Part shown: positions 49,517 through 60,100 of the stretch, piece by piece | Layout: each line of letters opens with the position of its first letter | Position numbering within the stretch: position 1 is the stretch's first letter | Assembly (NCBI RefSeq): GCF_000154845.1 | Contig: NZ_DS981430.1 | Coordinates: forward strand, 26,984 to 90,983 | Length of the DNA stretch: 64,000 nucleotides | Reading direction: 5' to 3' | Source of the DNA: Phocaeicola coprocola DSM 17136 | GTDB taxonomy: Bacteria; Bacteroidota; Bacteroidia; Bacteroidales; Bacteroidaceae | Program-made: the position numbers and the translations under genes | The notes under the pieces: model-generated | Database searches by the model: none | Seen by the model: only the letters and a program-made list of their open reading frames with translations | Told to the model about the DNA's origin: nothing

Positions 49517-51004
49517 ATGACTATGAGACGCTTATATATCATACTATTGCTGATATTGGCAGGTAGTCCCGTGATGCTACATGCCGAGAACGAAACCAGT
49601 TACCTGCCCTCGATCGGAATCCGTCAGGGAGGTGTCGTCAAGCAGGGCCGCACGGTCGAGCTGACGATGTCCGTGGATTTGAGCAAGGCCAAAATCCGCA
49701 CGCAGCACACCGTGGCGCTGACGCCCGTGCTCGTGTCGGCGGACGGAAACCGGGAGATAGCCTTTCCCCCGATTGTCATCGACGGCAAGACCCGCCACAA
49801 GGTCTATCTGAGGGCGCAACGCCTCGAAAGCGTGGAACTCCCGCCTTTTCACGACGATTCGTCACAGGTAATCATACGCCACGGCAGCAAGAACCAACAA
49901 TACGACTACGCGGCTGCCGTGCCCTACGAGCGGTGGATGCTCGACGGGCGGGTCGAGCTCCGCGAGGAGGTACACGGCTGCACCAACTGCGGCGAGGGCA
50001 AGGCCGAACAAGGCCTGTGGAGCGGCATCCTGCCCACCTTTATCCCCGATTACCGTCTCGATTCCATAGCCCCGGAACCCGAACCGGTGAAGGTGCGTGC
50101 CGAGACCCGTACCGCGCGGTTGCAGTTCCGGCAGGACAGCTACAATATCCTGCCCGGGTTCAAGGACAACCGTGCCGAACTGGACACCGTTTCCAACTCC
50201 ATCGAACTGGTAAAGAAGAATGCCGACGTCAGGATTATCGGTATCTACATCACCGGTTACGCCTCTCCCGAGGGCAGCATGGCGCATAACATGACCCTCT
50301 CCGAGAACCGCGCCAAGGCACTGGCCGACTATATCCGCCGCCACGATGCCATATCGCCCGACATGCTCCACGTGGACTGGAAGGGCGAGGACTGGGAAGG
50401 CTTCATCCGTGCGCTCGGCGACTTCCCGAACCTGCTCAAGCGCGACGAGGTGTATGAGGTCATCGAACGCTATCCCGACGAACGGGACTTCTGCGAGTTG
50501 CAGCTCCAGAAACTCGTGCCGCCAACCATTTACCACAGGCTGCTCACCGAGATATACCCCGCGTTGCGCCGCAATGAGTACCGCATCGAGTACAACGTGC
50601 GCAACTTCAACCTCGAAGAGGCACGCCGCATGGTCGATGAGCGTCCCGACCTCCTGAGTCTGTCGGAAATGTACAAGGTGGCCGGCTCCTACGGGAAAGG
50701 CACGCCCGGGTACGACAAGGTGATGGCCACCGCGGTACGCTATTTCCCCGCTTCGCCCGCCGCGCTCAACGAGAATGCCGTGAACGCCATCTCACGTAAG
50801 GAGTACGCCAAGGCAGTGGAACTGCTCGAAAAGTCGGAAGTCACCGCGAAATCTGCCGAACTGCTGACTACGCTCGGCGTGGCATACGCCGGAGCGGGAC
50901 AGTATGACAAGGCCGAAGATGCTTTCCGGCGTGCCGCGGAGGCCGGCTCCGAGACGGCCCGGCACAACCTCGAAGAGGTGCGGCAGGTCATCGACCAGTT
51001 ATAG
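49517..51004 (+). CDS. DUF3868/OmpA-like/TPR fimbrial accessory protein
   Basis: A 495-residue protein with a signal peptide, an N-terminal DUF3868 region (LPSIGIRQGGVVKQGRTVELTMSVDLSKAKIRTQH), an OmpA-like middle (FKDNRAELDTVSNSIELVKKNADVRIIGIYITGYASPEGS and LSENRAKALADYI), and C-terminal TPR (AVELLEKSEVTAKSAELLTTLGVAYAGAGQYDKAEDAFRRAAEAG). It probably links the pilus apparatus to the outer membrane and peptidoglycan. ATG 49517 or 49523 are both possible. Confidence 0.85.
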   Translation: MTMRRLYIILLLILAGSPVMLHAENETSYLPSIGIRQGGVVKQGRTVELTMSVDLSKAKIRTQHTVALTPVLVSADGNREIAFPPIVIDGKTRHKVYLRAQRLESVELPPFHDDSSQVIIRHGSKNQQYDYAAAVPYERWMLDGRVELREEVHGCTNCGEGKAEQGLWSGILPTFIPDYRLDSIAPEPEPVKVRAETRTARLQFRQDSYNILPGFKDNRAELDTVSNSIELVKKNADVRIIGIYITGYASPEGSMAHNMTLSENRAKALADYIRRHDAISPDMLHVDWKGEDWEGFIRALGDFPNLLKRDEVYEVIERYPDERDFCELQLQKLVPPTIYHRLLTEIYPALRRNEYRIEYNVRNFNLEEARRMVDERPDLLSLSEMYKVAGSYGKGTPGYDKVMATAVRYFPASPAALNENAVNAISRKEYAKAVELLEKSEVTAKSAELLTTLGVAYAGAGQYDKAEDAFRRAAEAGSETARHNLEEVRQVIDQL

Positions 51005-51065
51005 ACGAAAACCATAAGCGAGAAGTTATAAAAACCATTTTATTAATTTTTTAAACAACAAAAAG

Positions 51066-52220
51066 ATGAAAGTCAAGAGTTTTTTATTGACAGCTTTAGC
51101 AGCGTCAATGACGTTTGTTGCATGTGACAACAACGACAATGAAATGGGACAGCTGGACAACACTCCCAAGAGTGTGAGCATCAACCTGTCCAATGTGATC
51201 TCAACCAGAGGTGCCGGTCAAGCGATAAAAGACGACTCAAAGGTTTCTTTGGCAGATTTACAGGTATTCTTTACAAACGGAACGACCCTGTATAAAGGAA
51301 AGACAGTAAGCGGAACTGAGGCAGTCCACTACTTTTCCACTAAAGGCGGTTTTGACAGTCGTGACGATCGGGTATTCCATTTTTTACCTGCCGAGGTGAA
51401 CAAGGTAATCGTTGTAGGTAACAACGGTAGTGAAATAACTGAAGCTACTACTTATGAAGATTTACAAAAAAAACTGGCAATCGCCGAGCAGCAAGATCCG
51501 CAAAAACTTGACCTTTACAAAGAAGTTGAATTGACTTCTGTGGAGGGGCAAGACGATTTAGGACACCCGCTTTACAAAGCGAATGTGGTGCTTGAACCGC
51601 GTGTATCCAGAATCGAAATCGGCGCATTCAAGTATAATGCTATTGCTGAAGGCACCCCACGTAAGTATACGAGCATTGAGGTTCAACAGGTTATGTTGAA
51701 CAACTATTTTACAACAGCTGATTTTCAAGTTGGAACAGCCAGTACCGTATCCAAGGAAGAAATCACAGCAGCTTCTGTGTTCGGTATTTTCGACAAAGCT
51801 GCCCAAGCAGGCGCAACAAACCCCGTATGGTATAGCGACGTGTTCAGTGCTGACGAATCTGTAGATCCTGTAACCAAATTGCAAGTAATTACATTGGATG
51901 CAGCTGCACAGTATGAGCATGCTTACACAGAAAGAAATGTCCGCCCTGCATATCACTTCTTCCCTAAAGATGATGCGATTGGCACCACCAACCATCCTCA
52001 GGTACTTGTAAAATTGATCGGTACAAAGTCTGATGGAACTAAGGAACCTCTTTACCTGGCTACCAGTACATTCAATCCGGCTGTTACAGCAGATTTCGCC
52101 AAGATTTACGTCATGAACTTTGAATTTGATGATGAAGACTTGGATAATCCTCAAAAATGTGTGGAGGTAACTGTTGACGTCATGAGCTGGGATGTAGTTC
52201 CCGTCACTCCTGAATTTTAA
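51066..52220 (+). CDS. Major fimbrillin, Mfa1/FimA type lipoprotein
   Basis: A 384-residue lipoprotein precursor with lipobox FVAC (Cys20) and a proprotein of about 27 residues ending at TR (Arg48), the expected arginine-specific cleavage site. The body has two-domain fimbrillin features: LADLQVFFTNGTTLYKG, FHFLPAEVNKVIVVGN, and late NVRPAYHFFPKDD. It ends with the strand VDVMSWDVVPVTPEF. It is likely the pilus shaft. Base composition is visibly more AT-rich than its neighbours. Confidence 0.88.
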   Translation: MKVKSFLLTALAASMTFVACDNNDNEMGQLDNTPKSVSINLSNVISTRGAGQAIKDDSKVSLADLQVFFTNGTTLYKGKTVSGTEAVHYFSTKGGFDSRDDRVFHFLPAEVNKVIVVGNNGSEITEATTYEDLQKKLAIAEQQDPQKLDLYKEVELTSVEGQDDLGHPLYKANVVLEPRVSRIEIGAFKYNAIAEGTPRKYTSIEVQQVMLNNYFTTADFQVGTASTVSKEEITAASVFGIFDKAAQAGATNPVWYSDVFSADESVDPVTKLQVITLDAAAQYEHAYTERNVRPAYHFFPKDDAIGTTNHPQVLVKLIGTKSDGTKEPLYLATSTFNPAVTADFAKIYVMNFEFDDEDLDNPQKCVEVTVDVMSWDVVPVTPEF

Positions 52221-52292
52221 TAATTGATAACCCGATACAGAGGGCTAAAGTTCCGCCCTTTGTATCCTTTAACACTTCAATCACATATATAT

Positions 52293-53198
52293 ATGAAATT
52301 GACGAATATTGTTTTCTGCCTGACGTTGCTCGCCGGAGCCGCCACATCCTGCATCCGTGAGGATCTGGACGACTGCCTGAGCACGAACAAGTTGTTGCTC
52401 AGTTACAAGGGCGACGGCACCACGGAGATATTCCCCGACAAGATCTGCCGGGTGGAGATGTTCATATTCGATGCAGAGAATCGATGCGTCAATTCGAGTA
52501 TCTTACCAGAGGAACAAGTTAAGGGCCGCACGGCTATGCTTCCCCCGCTCGCTGCCGGTGATTACCGGATTGTCTGCTTGGGGAACACCCACCACACGAA
52601 GGTCGATGGCATCGCCACGGGCGATTTCGGCCGGATGCTCTTTGCCGCCGGGGATTATTTCGACGAGAAACAGGTTGCCGGCAACGATTCGCTTTACTAT
52701 GCAGCCACCTCTTATACCGTACTGCCTTACAGCGGTCGTGAAGAGGAGAACCAGACCAAAACCATAGAGTTCGCCAGCTCTCACTACGATTTGTTGGTGG
52801 AAGTGGCCGGAGTTCCCGCCACAGGAAACCGAGCAGGCTCGCTGCCTGTGCTTGAGATATGCGGAGTCTCACCCTGTACCGATTTCAAGAACCGGACCTG
52901 CGGGGAGGCGACCGACTATTTGCTTGAAACAGAATACGAGGCCGGGAAAGCGTTGCTCACAGCCCGTACCAATATAATGCGTCACAAGGATCACGAGAAC
53001 GTGAATATCCGCTTGAGCGCCGTTCCGAACGGAGAGACGCTGGCCGAAGTCAACCTCGCCGAGTTCCTTGCCGACAATCCCGTCATAGACTGTTCCAAAC
53101 ACGAAGTGATCATCCCGATACGTATCGAGTTCAAGTCGGGAGAAATCACGGTAGGCGTCCCCGAATGGTACATCGAACAAGTGAAACCTGAGTTTTAA
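52293..53198 (+). CDS. Mfa2/FimB-like fimbrial anchor lipoprotein
   Basis: A 301-residue lipoprotein: lipobox TSC (in LLAGAATSCIREDLDDC), then a fimbrillin-like domain (VEMFIFDAENRCVNSSI, AGDYRIVCLGN). It lacks a TR cleavage site after the lipobox, unlike the pilins around it, so it should stay lipidated as an outer-membrane anchor. ATG 52293 is fixed by the signal peptide. It comes directly after the major fimbrillin, the order of mfa1-mfa2. Confidence 0.85.
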   Translation: MKLTNIVFCLTLLAGAATSCIREDLDDCLSTNKLLLSYKGDGTTEIFPDKICRVEMFIFDAENRCVNSSILPEEQVKGRTAMLPPLAAGDYRIVCLGNTHHTKVDGIATGDFGRMLFAAGDYFDEKQVAGNDSLYYAATSYTVLPYSGREEENQTKTIEFASSHYDLLVEVAGVPATGNRAGSLPVLEICGVSPCTDFKNRTCGEATDYLLETEYEAGKALLTARTNIMRHKDHENVNIRLSAVPNGETLAEVNLAEFLADNPVIDCSKHEVIIPIRIEFKSGEITVGVPEWYIEQVKPEF

Positions 53199-53216
53199 GA
53201 TCGAACCCAAAAGAAT

Positions 53217-54773
53217 ATGCTGAACACAAGAAAAATATTATACTGGGCGGTTACAGCGGTATGCTGTGGCTTGTTGCCTTTCGGGTGTGTCAAGGAGGAT
53301 GCCGCATCGCTCGGCGAACGGCACGATGTGGCGGTGCGGCTCAATGTGGGGACACGTGCCGTCAGCGAAACCGACGGTACGCCTACCGATGCAGAGTCTG
53401 CCATCCATACACTTCGTGTCTATGCTTTCGTAGGCGGCCAGCCTGCGGGCCATTACTTTACAGACGATGTGGAAAACCTTCCGCACACGTTCTTCATGGA
53501 TCTTACTTTTTATTCGACTACAACGCAGCAAGTGGACTTCTACGTCGTGGCAAACGAAGGAGCCATGTTGGTTCAAGGTTCGGGTGCCCCCGAGTCTCTG
53601 TCTGAGACAACATCGGAAAACCAGTTGAAGGCATATTGGTTCACTGAATTGCGGGACGTAACGACCTACGGCCTTCCGATGTTCTGTGAACAGCAGGCAA
53701 CACTCGACTTCACGCATGTAAGCGATGAAATCCCGACTGATCCCGAACATACCGGACATACCCTGCTTGATTACGACATCACGTTCGAGTTGCAACGCCC
53801 CGTGGGGAAACTCGGCGTATTTGCAGCCAAGCCGCAAGGCGAGACCGGAGAGTTGCGGATAACAGGACTGACAATGCTGTCTTCCGGTACACTTACACGT
53901 AACTACCTTATGCCGCAGACCGATGAAACGCTGAAGGACATAACGAGCATCGTCGGAGACTTTGAGTTGGAAGTGGTCGGGGAAGCGGTAACTAAAGAGT
54001 TGGCTAACGGCATCAGCGAAGATGAACGGAAGAATCCGGAAAATTATACCGCTGTGCTGAATGTGCCTTTCTACCCGTTTGAGAACCCGTGGGGCAGCAG
54101 CGCTTGGAATGCCAAGGGCGATGAGAAAGGCAACGTTCTTCAAATCGATTACTCATTCGGCGAAGGGAATGCACGCACCGGGTTGGTTTACCTGCCCCCG
54201 ATTGTGAGAAACCGCTATTACACGGTGTGCTGCCTGATGCACAATGACGGCAAGATAACAGTTGAATATACGGTAGCCGACTGGGAAGGTGTAACATATC
54301 CGCTCGAATTTGACTATCCGAGTTACGAGAACCCTATCACACCGGCAAACGGCACTTCACTTCCCGGAGGAGGGAAATATCCTCAGCCGACAGTCTGGTT
54401 TAACTCTGATCCTGATTCCCCACTCGGAAGTTACTCGTTCAGTTTCAAGATGACAGGTCCCACCGGACAGAAGTGGACTCCCACGTTGCTCAACAATCCC
54501 GGAAAATTCAAGGTGTCGGTTTACCAGAATGGGACGGAGATTGCGGATGCCGACAAATGGGTGGCTTCCCCGGACGCTTATGAAATACGGGTCAGGGCAG
54601 TGTCAGCCGAGAATGTAGGTGACACCGTAAGTCTGGGTATCAGTTATAAACCGACTTGGAGCGAAGCAAGTTCGCTGCTGTTGATTAACGGACTGACCAA
54701 CGACCTGAAATGGGAAGAAAGCACGCTTGCCGAAACTATTGTGATAAAACAAATAGAAATACCTCAAAATTGA
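53217..54773 (+). CDS. Fimbrial accessory (tip) lipoprotein
   Basis: A 518-residue lipoprotein: lipobox PFGC (Cys24), then a short leader with TR at Arg47 and a fimbrillin-like body (AIHTLRVYAFVGGQPAGHYF and TQQVDFYVVANEGAML). The C-terminal half has a Pro/Gly-rich linker and an additional beta domain (NPGKFKVSVYQNGTEIADADKW). Likely a minor pilus subunit near the tip. It is followed after 6 nt by the next subunit. Confidence 0.8.
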   Translation: MLNTRKILYWAVTAVCCGLLPFGCVKEDAASLGERHDVAVRLNVGTRAVSETDGTPTDAESAIHTLRVYAFVGGQPAGHYFTDDVENLPHTFFMDLTFYSTTTQQVDFYVVANEGAMLVQGSGAPESLSETTSENQLKAYWFTELRDVTTYGLPMFCEQQATLDFTHVSDEIPTDPEHTGHTLLDYDITFELQRPVGKLGVFAAKPQGETGELRITGLTMLSSGTLTRNYLMPQTDETLKDITSIVGDFELEVVGEAVTKELANGISEDERKNPENYTAVLNVPFYPFENPWGSSAWNAKGDEKGNVLQIDYSFGEGNARTGLVYLPPIVRNRYYTVCCLMHNDGKITVEYTVADWEGVTYPLEFDYPSYENPITPANGTSLPGGGKYPQPTVWFNSDPDSPLGSYSFSFKMTGPTGQKWTPTLLNNPGKFKVSVYQNGTEIADADKWVASPDAYEIRVRAVSAENVGDTVSLGISYKPTWSEASSLLLINGLTNDLKWEESTLAETIVIKQIEIPQN

Positions 54774-54779
54774 CGAGCT

Positions 54780-57086
54780 ATGAAACAGCTATTACATCAT
54801 ATTGTTTTCTGCTGCATGGTGGTTTTGTGTTTTACCGCCTGCGACAAGGATGACGCCTTGTGCGTTTCCGGATCGGGAGGAGACGGCAACAGTATCATAC
54901 TCGACCTTGCATCCGCATCGTTACCCGTGACCCGTGCGACCGTCCAAGCTACAGGTGCGGAAATCGCGGTCAGCCATCTTGATGTGCTGATTTTCAAGGA
55001 AGACGAAACGAAAGTATGGCACGAACGGGTAAGAGGCAGTGCGGGTGGTAGCGGTAAAATCACCTTGTCCGCCAAGAGAAGCGATTTTGCTGCAGATGAG
55101 GCATATTGGGTATATCTGATAGCCAACAGCACAGCGGATGTCAGCGTGTTCGAAACCAAAGACTTCGATTTAGGCGATCTCAAAGGAATGGTGCAGGAAG
55201 ACGAACGTATCCACGTAACCGGACTGGACGTCATCGGTGCTCCACAAACATTCCTGATGGACGGCGTCGCCTATCCGAAAGAGACGAACGAGCCTGAAAC
55301 CGTGGCTCCCGTCGTGCTGAACAACGGAACGGAGGCCGACAACACGGAGTTGCAGGTGGTTCTGCGCCGTGCGGCAGCCAAGATTGTGGTCAAGATAAGC
55401 AAAGGTCAATACGTGGAGTTTGATAACAGCCCGGCAGCCAGTAACGCAGGATACTACTTGCGAAACATGCCTTACACTACATCTGTGGTACCACCCGTGA
55501 GTATGGATGAAGACTATGCCAAGCTGAGAACCCCTGATTTGTTCAACGGCGACTATTTTGATTGGACACCAGAGGTAATTACCGTGACGGCTTATGCTTA
55601 TGCCCATGTTTGGGAAGATGCAAGTACCCTGGAAAAGGAGGTGCGCCTGATTGTAAACATCCCGATGAATTATACGCCTCACAATGAAGACGGTTCTACC
55701 GGAGATCCGCAATTCATGGAGAGCAGCTATTACCAGATTCCGGTCAGTGCGGCCAAGAAATTGAACCGCAATACCTGTTACGAAGTCTTGGTTACGGTCA
55801 ATGCCCCGGGAGGCAGCAACCCGTTGAAACCGGTTGAATTGACAGATATAGCGTACTCAGTATACGATTGGGAGAAAGAACAGATAAATGTCGGTGGCGA
55901 AGACAACCGTCCCGCATATCTCACGCTGAACGAGTACGAGATGGAGATGCACAACATGGAAGAGGACAATACAACACTGGAGTTTGCCTCTTCATCGGAA
56001 GTGACAGCAGAAATCACTAAAGTATATTATATCAACAAGTTCGGACAGGAGCAGGAGTTGGAAAAAACCAATAACAGAAGCAATCCGGATGAATGGGGCG
56101 AGCAAGACGGCTGGGATTACAAAAACCGCTGTACGATTAAGATTACACCTGATGAAAACATCACGGGTAATATCAATATCTATGGTGACATTCCAGGCAA
56201 CAATGCTGTGAGGTTCATCGAGTTCACGGTTAGAAATAAGGAAGGTATTTCCCGCCCTGTCACGGTGGCACAGTATCCGTTGACCTATATCACGAATGTG
56301 GAAGGATATTATTCTTATCGCGATGACTTTGTGAGCACAGCTTCAGATGGAACCAGAGGTGTCACTACATGGGAACTTCTGGCAGGAAAGGAAGTAAACA
56401 AGGGACAGCAGTATTCTTCCGAACAGGTTCCATATGACGAAAGCACAGCTTGGATATGCGGATGTTCTTGGAACAGAAATAGATGGTCCTACAGCAAGAA
56501 TGGAACGGGATTCTTCGGTTCTAAAATTGCACAAAAATTTAATAGTGAGACAGGTTTGTGTACTATTTATTATGCACGTTGGTCTGAATCCAGAACTCGG
56601 AGGCCTTACAAATATACTTACAATACAACTACGGGTAGTGTTAATGGTCTTAACAATCACCGTATGTACCATGTGACCATCACAGCAACTTCGGACGAAT
56701 ACACCTTGGGGCGTCCCCGTATTACAGATGGCAAGACAGATCCGGGTGAAGACAATGCCGTGGTGGTATCACCGTCGTTCATGCTTGCCTCCCAATTAGG
56801 GGCGGTGATGGCTGCCGACAATGTAAATATGGCTGCTGAGCACTGCGAACGATACGTGGAGGTGGCAAGGGACGGAACGGTATATGATGACTGGCGCTTA
56901 CCAACAAGGGCTGAGATAGAGATTATTTATAAATACCAGAATGATTCGGATGTGATGGACGAAGTGCTTGCTGGCGATAGGTATTGGAGCGCGTCAGGTC
57001 GTGTTCCCAAACCGGGCATTGGCCAAACTGAGGACCAAGCTATCCGCTGCATACGTGATGCCTATGACAAGAAAACCGGTAAATAG
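54780..57086 (+). CDS. Large fimbrial tip protein with Lcl_C-like C-terminus
   Basis: A 768-residue lipoprotein: lipobox FTAC (Cys21), TR at Arg52, a fimbrillin-like N-terminal half (ISHLDVLIFKEDETKVWHE reading approximately AVSHLDVLIFKEDE), and a C-terminal domain ending DWRLPTRAEIEIIYKYQND and YWSASGRV, which matches the Lcl_C/DUF1566 lectin-like fold. The last domain may bind ligands. Probably an accessory tip subunit. Confidence 0.78.
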   Translation: MKQLLHHIVFCCMVVLCFTACDKDDALCVSGSGGDGNSIILDLASASLPVTRATVQATGAEIAVSHLDVLIFKEDETKVWHERVRGSAGGSGKITLSAKRSDFAADEAYWVYLIANSTADVSVFETKDFDLGDLKGMVQEDERIHVTGLDVIGAPQTFLMDGVAYPKETNEPETVAPVVLNNGTEADNTELQVVLRRAAAKIVVKISKGQYVEFDNSPAASNAGYYLRNMPYTTSVVPPVSMDEDYAKLRTPDLFNGDYFDWTPEVITVTAYAYAHVWEDASTLEKEVRLIVNIPMNYTPHNEDGSTGDPQFMESSYYQIPVSAAKKLNRNTCYEVLVTVNAPGGSNPLKPVELTDIAYSVYDWEKEQINVGGEDNRPAYLTLNEYEMEMHNMEEDNTTLEFASSSEVTAEITKVYYINKFGQEQELEKTNNRSNPDEWGEQDGWDYKNRCTIKITPDENITGNINIYGDIPGNNAVRFIEFTVRNKEGISRPVTVAQYPLTYITNVEGYYSYRDDFVSTASDGTRGVTTWELLAGKEVNKGQQYSSEQVPYDESTAWICGCSWNRNRWSYSKNGTGFFGSKIAQKFNSETGLCTIYYARWSESRTRRPYKYTYNTTTGSVNGLNNHRMYHVTITATSDEYTLGRPRITDGKTDPGEDNAVVVSPSFMLASQLGAVMAADNVNMAAEHCERYVEVARDGTVYDDWRLPTRAEIEIIYKYQNDSDVMDEVLAGDRYWSASGRVPKPGIGQTEDQAIRCIRDAYDKKTGK

Positions 57087-57100
57087 AAAGGAGGATGTAT

Positions 57101-60100
57101 ATGGATAAGAATATGATACAAAGATGGATACATACGGGCATGGTTCTGGTTGCGATAGCTGTTCTGTTGGTTTCCTGCCGACAGGATGAGTGGTTGGACC
57201 CGTCACCCGCAGCCCGCGAAGGCTACGTGGCGCTCAGGTTCAGCGCAGATATTCCTGCCATGGAGAAAGTGACCACCCGTGCGGTCGACCCCGATGGTGG
57301 CGGCGTGCAGGACATGACGCTGTTCTGTTTCGACAGTTACGGTCTTTTCATCACGACTGTAGATGCAAATGTCAACGAGGAAACGGTCAACACGGGAACG
57401 TTCCAGGCCGAAGTGCCCGAGAATACCCGGACCGTACATTTTGTTGCCAATCAGGTGATGACGGATTTCGAGCAGGACCAGTTCCGCAACAAGTCGGAAT
57501 CGGAAGTGATGGCACTGCTCGAAGGTTCTTCCGGACGTATGATTTGCTGGGCGCGTTTCGCATGTGACAATTCCACCGATGAGTTGAAGAAACAGGACAT
57601 AGCCCAGCAGATGAGCACTGCGGGAAACAATATTAAAATGCTCCGTAACCATGCCAAGGTATCTGTCAATAATCCTAAAGACAATGGCTATTTTACCGTG
57701 AACGGCTTTGCCGTTTATAATACAAATGCCTTCGGTACGGTGGCCCCGTTCCATCCGGAAAAAGGCTTTGATTTCACCGAGGCCGACTGGCAGGCTGATG
57801 ACTTCGTCACGATTCCGGCTAATGATGCCAAGTTGAGCGATGTGACGGACGTGACCACGAATATGGGACAGTACATTTTCGAGAGTGAGAACAGTGCGGA
57901 CGATCCGGTCAGCATCATCTTGTACGGACGTAATGAGGGAGATACGGAAGACCGCTATTACCGCGTGATGCTGGTGAATGAAGAAGGAGACCAGATACCC
58001 ATTCGCCGGAATCACGATTACCAGTTGAATATTACGGGCAGACTCTCTTTCGGGCAGGCTACTTTTACCGAAGCGTTGGAGGCGGCTGCCACGAACAACG
58101 TGTGGATTTCCATTTCCGACCGCGTGAACGAGGTGGAGGACAGCGAATATATCCTCGCAGTGGCTCAGACAGACCATGTACTTGGCTCGGAACTTGCCGG
58201 TCATACATACACGCTTTCATATACCGTCAAAGGTAAAGACGAGAAAGAAATAACAGCAGCTGATAGGGCAGATGTGACATGGATAGACAACCTCGTGGCC
58301 CAGCAGAAAATTAGAAATGATTTCGAGATTGGCGACGATGGCGTAGGCAGAGGCACGATTTTTATTAATCTGCTTTCAATGGGTGCCAACGAAAAACTGG
58401 AGGGTACCCTGCTCGTGAAACACGGACGGTTGCAACGTAAGATCAAGGTCATCATGGTGAAGGAACAATCATTTGTTCCCTCATGGGTAGGTACACAGAT
58501 TTATGGAGGAATGAACCCGACAGATCCAACCAAAGACCGTTCACACGTAACGGTAATGTTTACTGTTCCGGAGACTTGCCCGAAGGAACTCTTTCCGATG
58601 AAGGTCTATATCTCTGTCGGCGGACTGGACATTCGTCCGGAATCGGGCATGGCTCTTACTCTGGTTCGTGATGGCGAGAAAGACTGGTACAGTAGCGGTG
58701 ACATCAATCCGGAACCGGACTATAAATATCTCTACATCGCGGAACAGCCCGGTGTGCAGCGTGTTTATTTCGAGAACATCCTGTCTCAAAACGAAGACTA
58801 TCAAGGCAGGCTTTATATTGAAGCTGACCACTTCGAGACTATGGAACGGGTGTTTACCTACTCGGATGACAGGAACTCCATTACAGTAACCGGCCTGAGT
58901 GCCTACAATGCCGATGGGGGTGGTATTGAAGGATACCCTGAGGACGAATTGATTCTTTATCGCCTGGTGCCACAGAAAAAACATGCCAACGTGCAGTTTG
59001 ACCTGCAGTTGATTACAAAAGTGGGCGACGGAGTGGAGGGTGACTTGCTGGGAACTCCGTTCAATGCAGGAGGAAAGGATGAATTTCTGCTCTATTCGCA
59101 ATATTTGGATTATTATGAGGATGGTGAAGAGGGCAAGGCCGGTGTGACGGAGTTCGACTGTAATTTCTACCCCGAAGAATCGGACTTGTGGTGGCGTGAG
59201 AATAATCCCAATGGTGGACGTATGCTGATGTTCAAGCCGAGACCCAAAATAATCAATCGACCCGCCCCGAATGTAGGAAAATACTCCATCTATATGAAAT
59301 CCAACCGTCCCAAGAGTGCCGAGGTAGTACGTATCGCCTCCAATGTGCCCGGCAGGGATGCTGTGCTGTCGGAAGACGACAATGGTGTTAATAATGAATA
59401 TGGCGGCAATTCCTACCGCAGTGTCACCTTCGAGTTGGCAAACTACAATCCGTTCCGCTTCGGGGCAAGGCTGAAATATGACAATGGAAGTGAGCAAGGA
59501 AAAGAACCGGACCGTGCGACGAATCCGAATGCGGATGTCCCCGAACTTCTCACGCCGTTGGAGTGGACTTACGAACCCGGTAAACCGGTGAACATAGCCA
59601 TTGACATAACCAGTTTCGCCGGTTCGGACGGCAAGTCCGTGGACCCGTTCGGCGAGGAGTTCGAAATCTATATCGACGCCCCCATGCTGGCTTTGGGCAG
59701 CAATCCCGGTCTGGACGGCAAACTCTACGAGGCAAGTCCGGGACGCTTTGTCTATAAGGTGGATGCCGACCGCGATAAGGAACGGAATTCTTTCCCGGGT
59801 TCGAATGTCGTCAATAAGGACAATACTCCTGATGCAAACGTGAACCAGACTGGCGAACGCAAGACCCTGCACTTCACCACGAAGAGCATCGTGAGCGCGG
59901 GCGACATCGTCATCTCTTCCAACGAGGAAAAGGTCGTGTTCTACTCCAAGACCTTCCGCGTGACGAACAAGTCGATGGGCGGGAACATCTACTACGAGGA
60001 TGAATCCGGCAGCCGGCAACCGATCCCTTCCAGTGCGTTCGTCGCGTTCGAGCGCGTCAGCAACAGCAGCCGTATCGGTGCCGTCACCGTGACTGCCGAT

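Noticed and set aside
49862..50536. 224-codon minus frame opposite the DUF3868 gene
   Set aside because: It is a shadow produced by high GC at third positions; the plus frame has OmpA and TPR motifs.
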